Source: Planctomycetota bacterium (lineage in GTDB: Bacteria > Planctomycetota > PLA2). From it: a stretch of 64,000 bases of DNA. The translations under genes were made by a program, and so were the position numbers. A model generated the notes under the pieces. That model had not been told where the DNA came from. It saw nothing but the letters and a program-made list of their open reading frames with translations, and searched no databases. This document shows positions 28,002 to 37,660 of this stretch, in pieces. How positions within the stretch are numbered: position 1 is the stretch's first letter; every line of letters starts with the position of its first letter. The DNA lies in the NCBI GenBank assembly GCA_021776785.1, contig JAJFFF010000012.1, positions 124,001 through 188,000 of the forward strand, read 5' to 3'.

Positions 28002-31000
28002 CTACCCCTCGCGGCGAATCCGCGCGGCGACTTCGATGCGTGCTCCGGTCTTCGAACCGGTCGCCGTGATCGGAACCGTTTTCGACTCGTACCCGGACGC
28101 GTGCGCCGTCGCGTCGTACGCGTCGGCGGCATAAACATGACCGGTCACGATCCCATCAAGGGAGCGGCGAATCGCGACATCGTGCCAGGTGTCTCCGATC
28201 CGAGCGCGGAGGACCACCGATGCACCTGGAACCGCTTGCCCCGTCGCCGCATCCATCACCCGCACAGCGAACCGAACCGGCATGTTCACGGCATCGGGCC
28301 CCTTGATCGGCGGCAGCGCGAACCGCACCGTACGCGGCCCGGCCCCATCCAACTCGACCGTGCGCCGCGCGCCGCCATACGGACTCTCCTCGGCGTTCCC
28401 GGCGAAGCCACCGATCTGAGGCAGGTTGCCTCCGCTCACGGTGATCTCGAACGAGCCCGCGGGGATCTGCTCGATCAAAAAACGGCCGTCGGCGTCGGTG
28501 ATCACAGGACCTAGATAGAGCGTTCCGTCCTTGCTCGACACGCTGACCCTGCGTCCGGCGACCGGCACATCGCTTTCAGCATCGCGGACCACCCCTTGAA
28601 GGCGCGTCCCGATTGCAGGAATGACGATGACGACTTCGCGCGTTTCTTGGTCAACCGACAACACCTTCGCGCGACGACTGCCTCCGCGTCCCAACACCAC
28701 GCTGTAATGACCCGGAAAAACATCCACGGCGATTGAGCCCGACGCATCGCTTCGCAGTTTCAACGCTTGGAGCCGCAAGGACTCGCCCGGCGTGAGCAAC
28801 GCGAATCCCGTCGCGGCGGTGAGAGTCGCAACGCGGCCTGAAATCGCCCGCCCTCGGTCGTCGCGCAGCCGCAGCACCACCGCGCGGCGTTGCGGTACAT
28901 CGAGTTTTAGAGACGCGCCCGTTCCGGGGTGCAGCGCCGTCGCTCCACGCGGCTCGAACAAGCGCCACACCATGCCGGCGCCATACCAAAGCGAATGCTG
29001 GCCCAAGACGGCGCGCGCACGCGCCTCCGGCAATCCAACGAACCGCGCGACGCCCTCGTCGTCCGCTTGTGCGTTCCAAAACCGTTTCTCGCCGTCGTCG
29101 ACTTCGACATGGACCCACGTGCCGGGCGCCGTGAGAACGTCGAGCGCACACCCCGGAAGAAACGACAACACGACATCCGCGGCGGGCGCCTCGACAAGAA
29201 CTCGAACGTCCGTTTGGCCGGACGCCCTCCCGATCAGTTGGTAGCGACCGGGAGGCAGCGCCAACGAGAATGTCCCACCGCTCGCTTTTGTCGATTGCAG
29301 CAACGGCATCACTTCGTGGCCACGCGTGAGGCCTTCCGGCAGCCCGGCGAGCACATCGATCGTCGCGTCGTCGGCGCCGACCACGCGCCCGGAAACCGTC
29401 ATTTCTGGCTGCCCAGGATCGAGAGCGACGGCAAGATGCGGCGGTTCAAGGTCGGTACGAATCAATGCGCCCTGACTCCGCGTTCGGTGCGACGGAGCGA
29501 ACACTTGCGCCACGATACTGAGTTCGTCCCGCGTGCGGAGCGCGGTCAGACTGGCGAGCGGAAAGATCGCACGTCCGAGCGGCGCCGGAAACTTCGGGTG
29601 GCTTCCTTCGGCGCGCGCCGCCGCAACGTGTGTGAGATCGCGCCCGCGCACCAACGTGATCGCAGCCTGTGACAACGGTTGCCCTGTCTTTGCATCCGTC
29701 ACATCGATAATCGTGGCGTTGCGCGTGAGCGTGACATCGAGCGCGGCGGCGGCGGCGATCGGAACGGACGCATATCCGGGCGCGCTCACGTAAACGATCG
29801 GCGCCGTGTCGGGCGCGGTCGCGAACGAGAACGCCCCGCTGCTGTCGGTAAACACGATCTGCCCTACTTCGCCCGCGCGGCCCGGGCCGATGGCGACGCG
29901 CGCCAACGGTATCGGACGGTCGCTCGTGTCGAGCACGCGCCCCGCACAAGGAGCCGCGCGCTGAAGCACGACGCGCATCTCTCGGTTCTGTCGCGCGTCC
30001 CGCTTCAGCGCGACGGAACGCGCCGCGAACCCTGGCTTGAAAAACGCGAGGCCATAGTTTGGGCCGAGATCGAGCATGTCCGTCTCGAACCGCCCATCCT
30101 CGTCTGTTTCATGGAGGGCCTGCGTCTCCGCAAGCGCGGTTTCGAGCCAGTGCCCGCGTGGCTCGGGCGCGCCGGGAAGGCGTGGCTGAACAACGAGGCG
30201 CACGCCGGCGAGCGGCTGGCCCGCCTCGTCGACCACGACGCCGAACGCGAACGGTGTCGGCGTCTCGCCAACCGAGGGCGCGTGAACAGGCTTCGTCGCC
30301 GGCTCGGGTTCGCTTCTCGCTTGTGCGTTTGTTGGAGCCTGCGTACGTCCCATCCTCGGTGCCGTCGCCGACGGCCGCTCTTCGTTCCAGACGACAAATC
30401 CGGCACTTAGTACGACCAGCAAGAGCACCGCGCCCGCAACAAGTTTGAATTTCATGACCCCTCCGATCAGCATGGCGGCTGCGGCATCGCGCAGTAGCCA
30501 CGGCACACCCAAAACCAACGTGGCCACGCGCGACGGAAGTCGCGAGCGGAGCAGATCACGAGCGCGTTTTAGACGCTGGCGCACGGCTTCGGGTCGAAGC
30601 CGAAGGAGACGTCCGCACTCCGCGACGGTAAGGCCGTCTAAGTAGTGCAGGATGACGACGTCGCGGTACTTTGGGGCCAACCGATCCACGGCCGCCCGCA
30701 CAAATTCCGCGTCGACCCCGTCCGATGTCCGGTCCGCGGCTTCCCGCGCGAGCCGGCGCCCGATTTCAACTTCGCGACGGCGCCGCGCGACGTGCCGATA
30801 GGAGATCCGTACGGTCGCGGTAACCAGCCACGCCAACGGCGACGGGCGCGGAACTTCGGAACGCCGCAACAGCGCCAGATAGGCTGTCTGGACGGCGTCC
30901 TCAGCGTCCGCGCCATGAATGCGGCGCGCGGCCGCAAGGAGGCGCGGGCGCGTGCGATCCACAAACGTATGGATCGCGTCGACGTCGCCGTCTGCTACGA

Positions 31001-31058
31001 ACCGAGACAAGAGATCTGCAAGATCCACAGGGGAGATATGCCTCGAACGCTCCCTCAC
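28002..31058 (-). CDS. ECF-type sigma factor fused to a membrane anchor and carboxypeptidase-regulatory-like repeats
   Basis: A single open frame of 1018 codons. Residues about 25-100 are sigma region 2 (GADAEDAVQTAYLALLRR). Residues about 120-175 are sigma region 4 (LAPKYRDVVILHYLDGLTVAECGRLLRLRPEAVRQRLKRAR). A transmembrane helix follows at about 206-224, with a possible second hydrophobic stretch at 180-200. About 790 residues of extracytoplasmic, beta-rich repeats of the carboxypeptidase regulatory/CnaB type come next (GVVVDEAGQPLAGVRLVV, ITVSGGNLP and others). Sigma domains inside and repeats outside would make a one-protein signal receiver. No separate anti-sigma gene is adjacent. A frameshift joining two genes is unlikely because the frame is continuous with normal composition. 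Confidence 0.85.
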   Translation of the reverse strand: MRERSRHISPVDLADLLSRFVADGDVDAIHTFVDRTRPRLLAAARRIHGADAEDAVQTAYLALLRRSEVPRPSPLAWLVTATVRISYRHVARRRREVEIGRRLAREAADRTSDGVDAEFVRAAVDRLAPKYRDVVILHYLDGLTVAECGRLLRLRPEAVRQRLKRARDLLRSRLPSRVATLVLGVPWLLRDAAAAMLIGGVMKFKLVAGAVLLLVVLSAGFVVWNEERPSATAPRMGRTQAPTNAQARSEPEPATKPVHAPSVGETPTPFAFGVVVDEAGQPLAGVRLVVQPRLPGAPEPRGHWLETALAETQALHETDEDGRFETDMLDLGPNYGLAFFKPGFAARSVALKRDARQNREMRVVLQRAAPCAGRVLDTSDRPIPLARVAIGPGRAGEVGQIVFTDSSGAFSFATAPDTAPIVYVSAPGYASVPIAAAAALDVTLTRNATIIDVTDAKTGQPLSQAAITLVRGRDLTHVAAARAEGSHPKFPAPLGRAIFPLASLTALRTRDELSIVAQVFAPSHRTRSQGALIRTDLEPPHLAVALDPGQPEMTVSGRVVGADDATIDVLAGLPEGLTRGHEVMPLLQSTKASGGTFSLALPPGRYQLIGRASGQTDVRVLVEAPAADVVLSFLPGCALDVLTAPGTWVHVEVDDGEKRFWNAQADDEGVARFVGLPEARARAVLGQHSLWYGAGMVWRLFEPRGATALHPGTGASLKLDVPQRRAVVLRLRDDRGRAISGRVATLTAATGFALLTPGESLRLQALKLRSDASGSIAVDVFPGHYSVVLGRGGSRRAKVLSVDQETREVVIVIPAIGTRLQGVVRDAESDVPVAGRRVSVSSKDGTLYLGPVITDADGRFLIEQIPAGSFEITVSGGNLPQIGGFAGNAEESPYGGARRTVELDGAGPRTVRFALPPIKGPDAVNMPVRFAVRVMDAATGQAVPGASVVLRARIGDTWHDVAIRRSLDGIVTGHVYAADAYDATAHASGYESKTVPITATGSKTGARIEVAARIRREG

Positions 31059-31263
31059 GTGACAAAAATCTCCATCTCAGCACTCGCGGTCCGGGTGGTC
31101 AACGCCCGTACGTCTTACGCGCTCCGCGCCACCCATGCTCCGGGGCGGGTGATTTGGACGCGTACCTAGGCGCGGCGCGGAGCTGGGTCACCCAAACGAC
31201 CCCGTGACAAGACAAGGGTACGACCGAGGGTTGTCGCGTGGGCCGGGTCTTCGACCTGTCGCG

Positions 31264-32046
31264 CTAGCCGTCCGTGACCATGTGGTCCCAGCGGACGTCG
31301 AGCTCGCGGCCTTTGGCGCGGTCCATTCTTCGGACTGCGCCCATCAGCAGTTCGATTTTGAGCTCGACGGAGTTTTCGCCGATCTCGCTGAGCGGTCGGC
31401 CCCAGCGGATCGTGATGTCGTGCGCGCCGTAGAGCACAACGCCCAACCGGCTCTGGAACGCCCCGCTGACGTCGACCCACTCGATCCCGAGCGGCGCGAT
31501 CGCAACGCGGTGCGGTTGCAGTTGCACGACGGCCGCCAACCCGTCCTGAAGGGATCCGCACTTCCACGTGCGCCCCGGTGCCGGCGGATCCGTGTGCACG
31601 CCACGGATCTGCAGCAGCCCGTTGGCGGCGGTCGTGTACGGTTCGCCCGGCAAGACGACACCGTCGCGGGTCACCGGAATGCGCTCGTCGTTGTGGAACA
31701 CAATGGCGATCGGCCGGTGCATTTCAAACGACACGGCGTATTGACGCGGCCAAATCCGGCGCACCGAATCGACGGTCTTAACGCCGGGCACATCGAACAT
31801 AGCGCGCGTCACCTTGGCGGCGAACTCGGCGTCGAAGAGATTGATCGGCCCCAACCTCTGCAGCCGCTGCACGACGGGATCGACCACGCTTGATCCACCC
31901 CAGTCCGGGCCGGCCCCGCGCATGAACGTGGGCGTGGCGAGGAAGCGCGGATCTTTGCGCAATCCGTCGATCGCCACACCGCTCAACCAAACCAAGACGC
32001 CAAACAAGGCGATGCCGATCCAAAGGCGCGGGCTTTTCAGTCCCAT
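31264..32046 (-). CDS. ftsQ: Cell-division protein FtsQ/DivIB-like
   Basis: The start at ATG 32046 overlaps the murB stop by 10 nt. The 260-residue product has a short cytoplasmic tail, a membrane helix (LWIGIALFGVLVWLSGVAI) and a periplasmic region whose order fits FtsQ: a POTRA-like stretch (VTRAMFDVPGVKTVDSVRRIWPRQYAVSFEMHRPIAIV) and a beta domain (GIEWVDVSGAFQSRLGVVL). Sequence identity in this family is low, so the position after murB carries much of the weight. It is the last gene of the dcw cluster; no ftsA or ftsZ follows. Confidence 0.8.
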   Translation of the reverse strand: MGLKSPRLWIGIALFGVLVWLSGVAIDGLRKDPRFLATPTFMRGAGPDWGGSSVVDPVVQRLQRLGPINLFDAEFAAKVTRAMFDVPGVKTVDSVRRIWPRQYAVSFEMHRPIAIVFHNDERIPVTRDGVVLPGEPYTTAANGLLQIRGVHTDPPAPGRTWKCGSLQDGLAAVVQLQPHRVAIAPLGIEWVDVSGAFQSRLGVVLYGAHDITIRWGRPLSEIGENSVELKIELLMGAVRRMDRAKGRELDVRWDHMVTDG

Positions 32047-32921
32047 CGTCGCACCTCCATCCGCAACTCGACGCCGAACTGTCGATCCACTTGGGCCCGC
32101 ACGCGATCGGTGAGCTTGCGCACATCTTCCGCACGTCCGCCGCCTGCGTTCTCGAAGAAGTTCGCGTGGATCGCGGAGACCGCGACCGGACCTTCGTGCC
32201 AGCCCTTGCAACCTGCCGCGTCGATCAAGCGCCCGGCGGAATCACCGTCCGGATTCTTGAACACGCAGCCGGCGTTGCCGATCCAACCCGGCTGGGTCGC
32301 CAGGCGTTCGCGCAACATTTCGTGTTTCGATTCCTGCAGGCGCGTCGCGTCGTCGGGTCGGACGGCTAGGCCCGCGCGCACAACAACACGCGTTCCGACC
32401 TTGGACGCGCGGTACCGGAAAAACTGACCGTCGGGGACGACGCGCTCGAGCGTTCCGTCCTCGTCCATCAGATCGATCCACATCGCTACTTCGCTGATCG
32501 ATCCCAAACGGCTGCCGGCGTTGCCAAAGATCGCGCCGCCCAACTGTCCGGGGATCCCCGCGAGCGCTTCCAAGCCGCCGCAGCCCCATTCGGCTGCCTT
32601 CGACACGATCTGATGGAGCAACGCGCCCGCTTCGGCGACGACAATCTCCTCGTCGAAGTGGACGCCGCGCAAGCGTGCAAGCGACAACACGGCACCGCGT
32701 ACGCCGCGATCGGGAACGAGCAAGTTGGAGCCGCCGCCCAGCACGCGATACGGCATGCCGATGCGCCAAAGCGCGTGCACAGCGTCGGCAAGTTCTTCGG
32801 GCGATGCCGGCTCGAGGTAGAGCTCCGCGGGCCCGCCGATGCGCCACGTCGTCAACGGCGCGAGCGGGTGCTCGGCGGCGAGTTCGCCTTTAAAGCGATT
32901 CTGCAATGCGACCGGCAACAT
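32037..32921 (-). CDS. murB: UDP-N-acetylenolpyruvoylglucosamine reductase
   Basis: A 294-residue flavoprotein that reduces UDP-GlcNAc-enolpyruvate to UDP-MurNAc. FAD-binding landmarks include TTWRIGGPAELYLEP, YRVLGGGSNLLVPD, LEALAGIPGQLGGAIFGNAG and NAGCVFKNPDGDSAGRLID with the catalytic region near the C-terminus. The start is placed at ATG 32921, overlapping murC by 32 nt; a TTG at 32906 is an alternative. The frame extends further upstream antisense to murC coding and is not real there. Confidence 0.93.
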   Translation of the reverse strand: MLPVALQNRFKGELAAEHPLAPLTTWRIGGPAELYLEPASPEELADAVHALWRIGMPYRVLGGGSNLLVPDRGVRGAVLSLARLRGVHFDEEIVVAEAGALLHQIVSKAAEWGCGGLEALAGIPGQLGGAIFGNAGSRLGSISEVAMWIDLMDEDGTLERVVPDGQFFRYRASKVGTRVVVRAGLAVRPDDATRLQESKHEMLRERLATQPGWIGNAGCVFKNPDGDSAGRLIDAAGCKGWHEGPVAVSAIHANFFENAGGGRAEDVRKLTDRVRAQVDRQFGVELRMEVRRWD

Positions 32922-34236
32922 CGCCAACGTCCCCCGCTCCCATAGTGACGACCACATCGCCGGCGCGCGCTTGGGTACGCACAAAGTCGACGATCGATTC
33001 GAAATCCGGAATATGCACGGCGTCCCCGCCGCGCAAACGCACCGCGTCCACGAGGTCACTCGACGAGACGGCGACCCGATCTTCGTCGGCATCGCGCGCG
33101 GCAAACACGGCGGGCACGACGATGCGATCGGCGCCGGCGAGCGCTTCGGCGAACGCGGGCAAGAACCGCCGCAAACGCGAGTACTGGTGCGGCTGAAACA
33201 CGACCCACAAACGCCGGGGCGTGTACTCCTGCCGCAGCGCGTCGAGACCGGCGGCGACTTCGGTCGGGTGGTGCGCGTAGTCGTCGAAGACGCGTACGCC
33301 ACTCGGCCGTCCGAGCATCTGCAGCCGACGCCCGACACCTTCGAAACTCGCGAGCCCAGCCGCGATGCTTGCGCGGGCCACGCCCTCCGCACGCGCGGCG
33401 GCCCACACGGCGGCGGCGTTGAGCATGTTGTGCCAACCCGGCACGCCGAGGCGCACGGGATGCTCGGCGAGACGGCCCGCGCGGTCGATCACGATGTCGG
33501 AGTCGGGCTCTTCGCCAAACGTCACGACCCGGGCGCGCACGCCACCGGCGCGACCGATTTCGTCGCGCAACGAAAACGGAAGAATCAAAAGGTCCGAGAC
33601 GCGCTGCGCGAATTCGCGGAACGCGTCGCGGATCTCCACGATGTCGCGGTAGTAATCGAGGTGGTCGGCCTCCATGTTGGTAATCATGGCGACGGCCGGG
33701 TGGAGATGAAGAAAGCTGCGGTCGTACTCGCACGCTTCGACGACCAACAGATCGGACGCGCCGCGGCCGTCGGCCGGGAGCTGCGGCACCTTGCCGCCCA
33801 CCAAAAAGGACGGATCCAAACCGGCGCAGCGAAACACGTGCGCCAGCATCGCCGTCGTCGTCGTTTTGCCGTGCGTGCCCGCGACCGCAAACGTCCGCTT
33901 GCGCGCGGAGAGCAGGCCCACCGCGCGCGCGTACTTCAGAATCGGGAGCTCCAGCCGCTGCGCATCTTGGATCGGGCGCGCGCCCATCGGCAGCGCCGCG
34001 GTGTGAATCACACCGTCCAGACCAGCCGGCAAGATGTCGGACTCCGGCCCCGTCAACACGGGAATGCCCGCCGCGCGCAACGCGTGGACGTTCTCGTTGA
34101 GAGCAGCGTCGGCCCCGGAGATTTCGTGCCCCTCGCCAACGAGGAGACGCGCGAGCGGCGTCATGCCGCTGCCGCCCACGCCGAGCAGGTGCAAGCGTCG
34201 CGGCTCACTGAGATCTAAGTGATCGCGCGCAATCAT
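32890..34236 (-). CDS. murC: UDP-N-acetylmuramate-L-alanine ligase
   Basis: A 448-residue ATP-dependent ligase that adds the first alanine to UDP-MurNAc. HLLGVGGSGMTPLAR near residue 20 marks the nucleotide-sugar site. VAGTHGKTTTTAM is the ATP P-loop, and VFQPHQYSRLRRFLPAFAEAL and YAHHPTEV are conserved late blocks. The ATG overlaps the murG stop (ATGA). Complete and typical length. Confidence 0.97.
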   Translation of the reverse strand: MIARDHLDLSEPRRLHLLGVGGSGMTPLARLLVGEGHEISGADAALNENVHALRAAGIPVLTGPESDILPAGLDGVIHTAALPMGARPIQDAQRLELPILKYARAVGLLSARKRTFAVAGTHGKTTTTAMLAHVFRCAGLDPSFLVGGKVPQLPADGRGASDLLVVEACEYDRSFLHLHPAVAMITNMEADHLDYYRDIVEIRDAFREFAQRVSDLLILPFSLRDEIGRAGGVRARVVTFGEEPDSDIVIDRAGRLAEHPVRLGVPGWHNMLNAAAVWAAARAEGVARASIAAGLASFEGVGRRLQMLGRPSGVRVFDDYAHHPTEVAAGLDALRQEYTPRRLWVVFQPHQYSRLRRFLPAFAEALAGADRIVVPAVFAARDADEDRVAVSSSDLVDAVRLRGGDAVHIPDFESIVDFVRTQARAGDVVVTMGAGDVGDVAGRIAESL

Positions 34237-35360
34237 TCGCCTAACTCCACAATGCCCGGTCCCGCATCCGCGTGTTGTAGCGCGGGCGCAAAACTCTCAA
34301 GAAGGTGCATCGCCATCTCGCGCGCGGCACCCGGTGTGGCCACGCGCCGCGCGTTTTGCGCCATCGAGTGGCGCTGCGTCTCGTCGAGCAAGACTTCCGC
34401 GATGATGGACCGCAGCGTTTTCGGATCGAGGTCTTGCTCCTCAACCAAGCGTGCCGCCCCGGCATCGACGAGCGCCTGTGCGTTGCGCGCCTGTTGGCGA
34501 TCACGATGCCACGGGTACGGAACAAACACGGCCGGGCGCTCCATGGCCGCGCACTCGGCGACGGTGGACGCACCCGCGCGGCTCAACACCAAGTCCGCCA
34601 CGGCGTAGGCTCGTCCGATGTCGGGCAAAAACGAAATCACTTCGGCGCGGACATCGTGTTGCAGATACGCAGCGCGCATGCGATCCAGGTCGCGCGCGCC
34701 GCTGCAGTGCAGCACCTGAAAGTCCAGGTCGCGACAGGACTCAAGCGCGTTCAAGATGCGCTCGTTCAGTCCCGTCGCGCCCTGGCTCCCGCCCAAAACA
34801 AGCAGCGTCGGTCGTCCGGCGTCGAGTCCAAACTCCGCGAGGCCCGCTTCGCGCCGTAGTTCCGCGCGCAGCGGTGTTCCCGTGACCCGACAGCGCGCGC
34901 GCGGCGAAAGTGCCGTGCGGGCAAGGGCGTGGCCGAGGCCCACGCCAGCGGCGCCGCTCGCCAACCAGCGTGTCGCTTTGCCCGGTACCGCGTTCACCTC
35001 CATGAGATAAAGCGGCAAGCGCAACGTCCGCGCCGCGATCGCGGCCGGGAGCGACGGGTAACCGCCGAGCCCGACGACTCCCACGGCGCGTTCGCGCACG
35101 AGGAAACGACGGGCGCGCCGCACCGCCGCCGCGAGGCGCGCCGGGAACACGATTTTCCCGCGATCGGGACGCGGGCAACGCATCGTTTCGACGGCAAACT
35201 CGCCGTTCAGCCGTTCCACATCGCCGCGGTTGTCGGGGACCAAAAAGAGCGGGCGCCATGCCAACGGCAATTCGCGCGCTAACGCCACGGCGGGAAACAG
35301 ATGACCGCCGGTGCCGCCGCCGGCGAACACGATGGTCTTTTGGCGCACGGGCGAAATCAT
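34233..35360 (-). CDS. murG: UDP-GlcNAc:lipid-I transferase
   Basis: A membrane-peripheral GT-B glycosyltransferase that makes lipid II. IVFAGGGTGGHLFPAVALA at the N-terminus is the signature glycine loop. VLGGSQGATGLNERIL and VLSRAGASTVAECAAMERPAVFVPYPWHRDRQQARNAQ are the donor-binding C-terminal motifs. The start is the ATG at 35360 because it overlaps the ftsW stop (ATGA). The frame continues upstream antisense to ftsW, which is not part of the gene. Confidence 0.97.
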   Translation of the reverse strand: MISPVRQKTIVFAGGGTGGHLFPAVALARELPLAWRPLFLVPDNRGDVERLNGEFAVETMRCPRPDRGKIVFPARLAAAVRRARRFLVRERAVGVVGLGGYPSLPAAIAARTLRLPLYLMEVNAVPGKATRWLASGAAGVGLGHALARTALSPRARCRVTGTPLRAELRREAGLAEFGLDAGRPTLLVLGGSQGATGLNERILNALESCRDLDFQVLHCSGARDLDRMRAAYLQHDVRAEVISFLPDIGRAYAVADLVLSRAGASTVAECAAMERPAVFVPYPWHRDRQQARNAQALVDAGAARLVEEQDLDPKTLRSIIAEVLLDETQRHSMAQNARRVATPGAAREMAMHLLESFAPALQHADAGPGIVELGE

Positions 35361-36439
35361 GCGGATGCGCCTCCGCGTGCGTCGGTCGAGCGACCGACCA
35401 GCACGATCAATCCGATGGACACCAGCGCCATCAACAGGTTCGAGCCGCCTTGCGATAGGAACGGCAACGAGATGCCCTTGGTTGGTGCCGCGGCTGTGGC
35501 GACCGCGATATTGAGAATCGCTTGGAACACGACCAAAAACGTCGCGCCGCACGCGAGGTAGAACCCGAACGCGTCACGTTTGGACGCGGCAATCGCCACC
35601 CGCAGTCCATGGATCGCAATCAACGCGAAGAGCACAACCACGAGCGCAACGCCCAAAAAGCCCAGCTCCTCGCCCACGTTCGGCAACACGAAATCCGTGT
35701 GGCCCGCCGGGAGGTACTCCATCTTTTGCCGCCCCGCGCCGAGGCCGTGTCCCATGAACCCGCCGCTGCCGAACGCAACGAGTGCCTGCTCCTGTTGGAA
35801 GTTCAGCTTCCCGTCAAAAAACTCCATCCGCTTTTGCATGTAGGGGTTTTTTGAAATCACGAGGAACAGAATCGGCAAGGCAATCAGCGCGCCGGTCGCC
35901 ACGCGGCCCAACCGGATGCCGCCGATCATGAGCAACGCGGCCGTGACGCCCAACACAAACACCGTCGTGCCAAGATCCGGCGCCAATAAGATCAGGATGC
36001 AGACGATGCCGACGGGCCACATCGCGGCGAGGCGCACCGGCTCGCCGGGACGCGCGCGCGCCAGCCGATCGGCCAGAAACAACACGACGGCGAGTTTCGC
36101 GAACTCGGACGGCTGAAAAAATCCAAGCGACCCGATCACGATCCAGCGTTTGGTCTCCGCAATCTTGGGCGCGAACAGGAGTGCGACGAGGAGCAACCCA
36201 CCCGCCGCGATCAACGTCGGCAACGCGATCTTGCGCAATCGATCCAGTGAAAGTCGCGACACGCCGATGCAGGCGCCCACGCCGACGACCGCCCACGCCG
36301 CTTGCTTAAGGATTTGGCCGCGGCCGAACGAGTAGACGCACACGATGCCCAAGCCCGTAAGGACCAGCGCAGCGATCAACGCGGCCATCGCATCCGCAGC
36401 CGGATCACGAGGACGGAACGGGTCGGAGAGTCGTTTCAT
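35357..36439 (-). CDS. ftsW: SEDS-family peptidoglycan polymerase FtsW
   Basis: A 360-residue polytopic membrane protein with eight to ten helices. SEDS landmarks are KRWIVIGSLGFFQPSEFAKLAVVLFLADRLAR, LLAPDLGTTVFV and the late GISLPFLSQGGSNLLMALVSIGLIV. It polymerises lipid II, normally together with the class B transpeptidase encoded upstream in this cluster. It starts by overlapping the mraY stop by 4 nt. Confidence 0.96.
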   Translation of the reverse strand: MKRLSDPFRPRDPAADAMAALIAALVLTGLGIVCVYSFGRGQILKQAAWAVVGVGACIGVSRLSLDRLRKIALPTLIAAGGLLLVALLFAPKIAETKRWIVIGSLGFFQPSEFAKLAVVLFLADRLARARPGEPVRLAAMWPVGIVCILILLAPDLGTTVFVLGVTAALLMIGGIRLGRVATGALIALPILFLVISKNPYMQKRMEFFDGKLNFQQEQALVAFGSGGFMGHGLGAGRQKMEYLPAGHTDFVLPNVGEELGFLGVALVVVLFALIAIHGLRVAIAASKRDAFGFYLACGATFLVVFQAILNIAVATAAAPTKGISLPFLSQGGSNLLMALVSIGLIVLVGRSTDARGGASA

Positions 36440-37656
36440 CGGAGTTTAAACAGCGTCAAGGCGAACAGGGCCAGCAGGACCGAAACGATCCAGAAGCGAA
36501 CCGTGACCTTGACCTCGTGCAACCCTTTGAATTCGTAGTGGTGATGGAGTGGAGCGCAGCGAAACAGCCGTTTCCCATTGGTGAACTTGAAATATCGCCG
36601 CTGCAAGATCACGGAGACCGCTTCGGCAACGAAGATTCCTCCCGCCACCAGCAGCGTCAGCTCGTGGCGCGTGGCAACCGCAATCAGGCCGAGCGAACCG
36701 CCGAGCGCGAGGGAGCCCGTGTCGCCCATGAACACCGTTGCCGGAAAACCGTTGAACCAGAGGAACCCGAGCGCCGCGCCGCCGAGCGCGGCGCAAAACA
36801 CGGTGAGTTCGCTCACGCCGGGAATGTGAAAGACGTAGAGGTAACTCGACGTGTCCGCGCGCCCGACCAAGTATGCAACCACGCCGAACGTCAGCGCCGT
36901 AATCGCGACGCAGCCGGTCGCCAAACCGTCCAGGCCATCGGTCAGGTTGACGGCGTTGGACGAACCAACGACGACCAACAGGCCAAACAGCAAGAACAAG
37001 ATGCCCAGGTCCACGCAGAAGTGCTTAAAAAACGGGACCTGCAAATCCGTGCGATGGTCGGCGCGCGGATGCGCGACATCGGTCGGGCCGATGGGTCCGG
37101 GTGCGGCGCTGTCGAGCATGGCGACGTGGGCACTCGCGGGCGCCCACGGCGAACTCTCGACGGTCGGGCCGCGCCATACGTCTTGCGTCCCCGACGCATG
37201 CAGATACCAAACGAGCAGCGCGGCAATGGCAATCGACGTCTGCCCGGCCAACTTCGCTTTGGCGCCGAGGCCGCGCCGTCCGCCGGTCACTTTGCCCCAG
37301 TCGTCGATCGCACCGAGCGCACCGAACGCAACAAACGCGAACAGGGTCACGACGACGTAGACGTTGTCGAGCCGGCAAAACAGGAGTACCGAAACCACGA
37401 CGGACAAAACGATCAAGAGACCGCCCATCGTTGGCACGTCCTGCTTCACGGCCCGCTTTTTCTCCAAGATTACGGAGTCGTGGCCGTCACAACCGGCGAG
37501 CTTGCGTTGGCTCAACCACGCCACGACGCCGGGCCCGCATACGATCACGATGAGAAACGATAAGATCGCTGCGAACGCCGCACGAAACGTGCTGTACCGG
37601 AACAAATTGAAGCCCTGGAACCATGAGACCAGGGGAATAAAGATCCAATACAGCAT
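36436..37656 (-). CDS. mraY: Phospho-N-acetylmuramoyl-pentapeptide transferase
   Basis: A 406-residue integral membrane enzyme that makes lipid I from UDP-MurNAc-pentapeptide and undecaprenyl phosphate. VPTMGGLLIVLS near residue 75, AIDDWGK, NAVNLTDGLDGLATG, FLWFNGFPATVFMGDTGSLALGG and CAPLHHHYE are all family signatures. A loop insertion of about 55 residues near 165-220 lengthens the protein relative to the usual 320-360. The start is 4 nt after the murF stop. Confidence 0.96.
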   Translation of the reverse strand: MLYWIFIPLVSWFQGFNLFRYSTFRAAFAAILSFLIVIVCGPGVVAWLSQRKLAGCDGHDSVILEKKRAVKQDVPTMGGLLIVLSVVVSVLLFCRLDNVYVVVTLFAFVAFGALGAIDDWGKVTGGRRGLGAKAKLAGQTSIAIAALLVWYLHASGTQDVWRGPTVESSPWAPASAHVAMLDSAAPGPIGPTDVAHPRADHRTDLQVPFFKHFCVDLGILFLLFGLLVVVGSSNAVNLTDGLDGLATGCVAITALTFGVVAYLVGRADTSSYLYVFHIPGVSELTVFCAALGGAALGFLWFNGFPATVFMGDTGSLALGGSLGLIAVATRHELTLLVAGGIFVAEAVSVILQRRYFKFTNGKRLFRCAPLHHHYEFKGLHEVKVTVRFWIVSVLLALFALTLFKLR

Positions 37657-37660
37657 GAAA

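Noticed and set aside
27410-28138. N-terminal extension of the exported-protein frame
   Set aside because: The extra 243 codons are an out-of-frame reading of the membrane-protein gene; the GTG at 27409 overlapping its stop is the better start.
32922-33392. N-terminal extension of murB
   Set aside because: It is a shadow of murC on the same strand in another frame; MurB homology begins after 32921.
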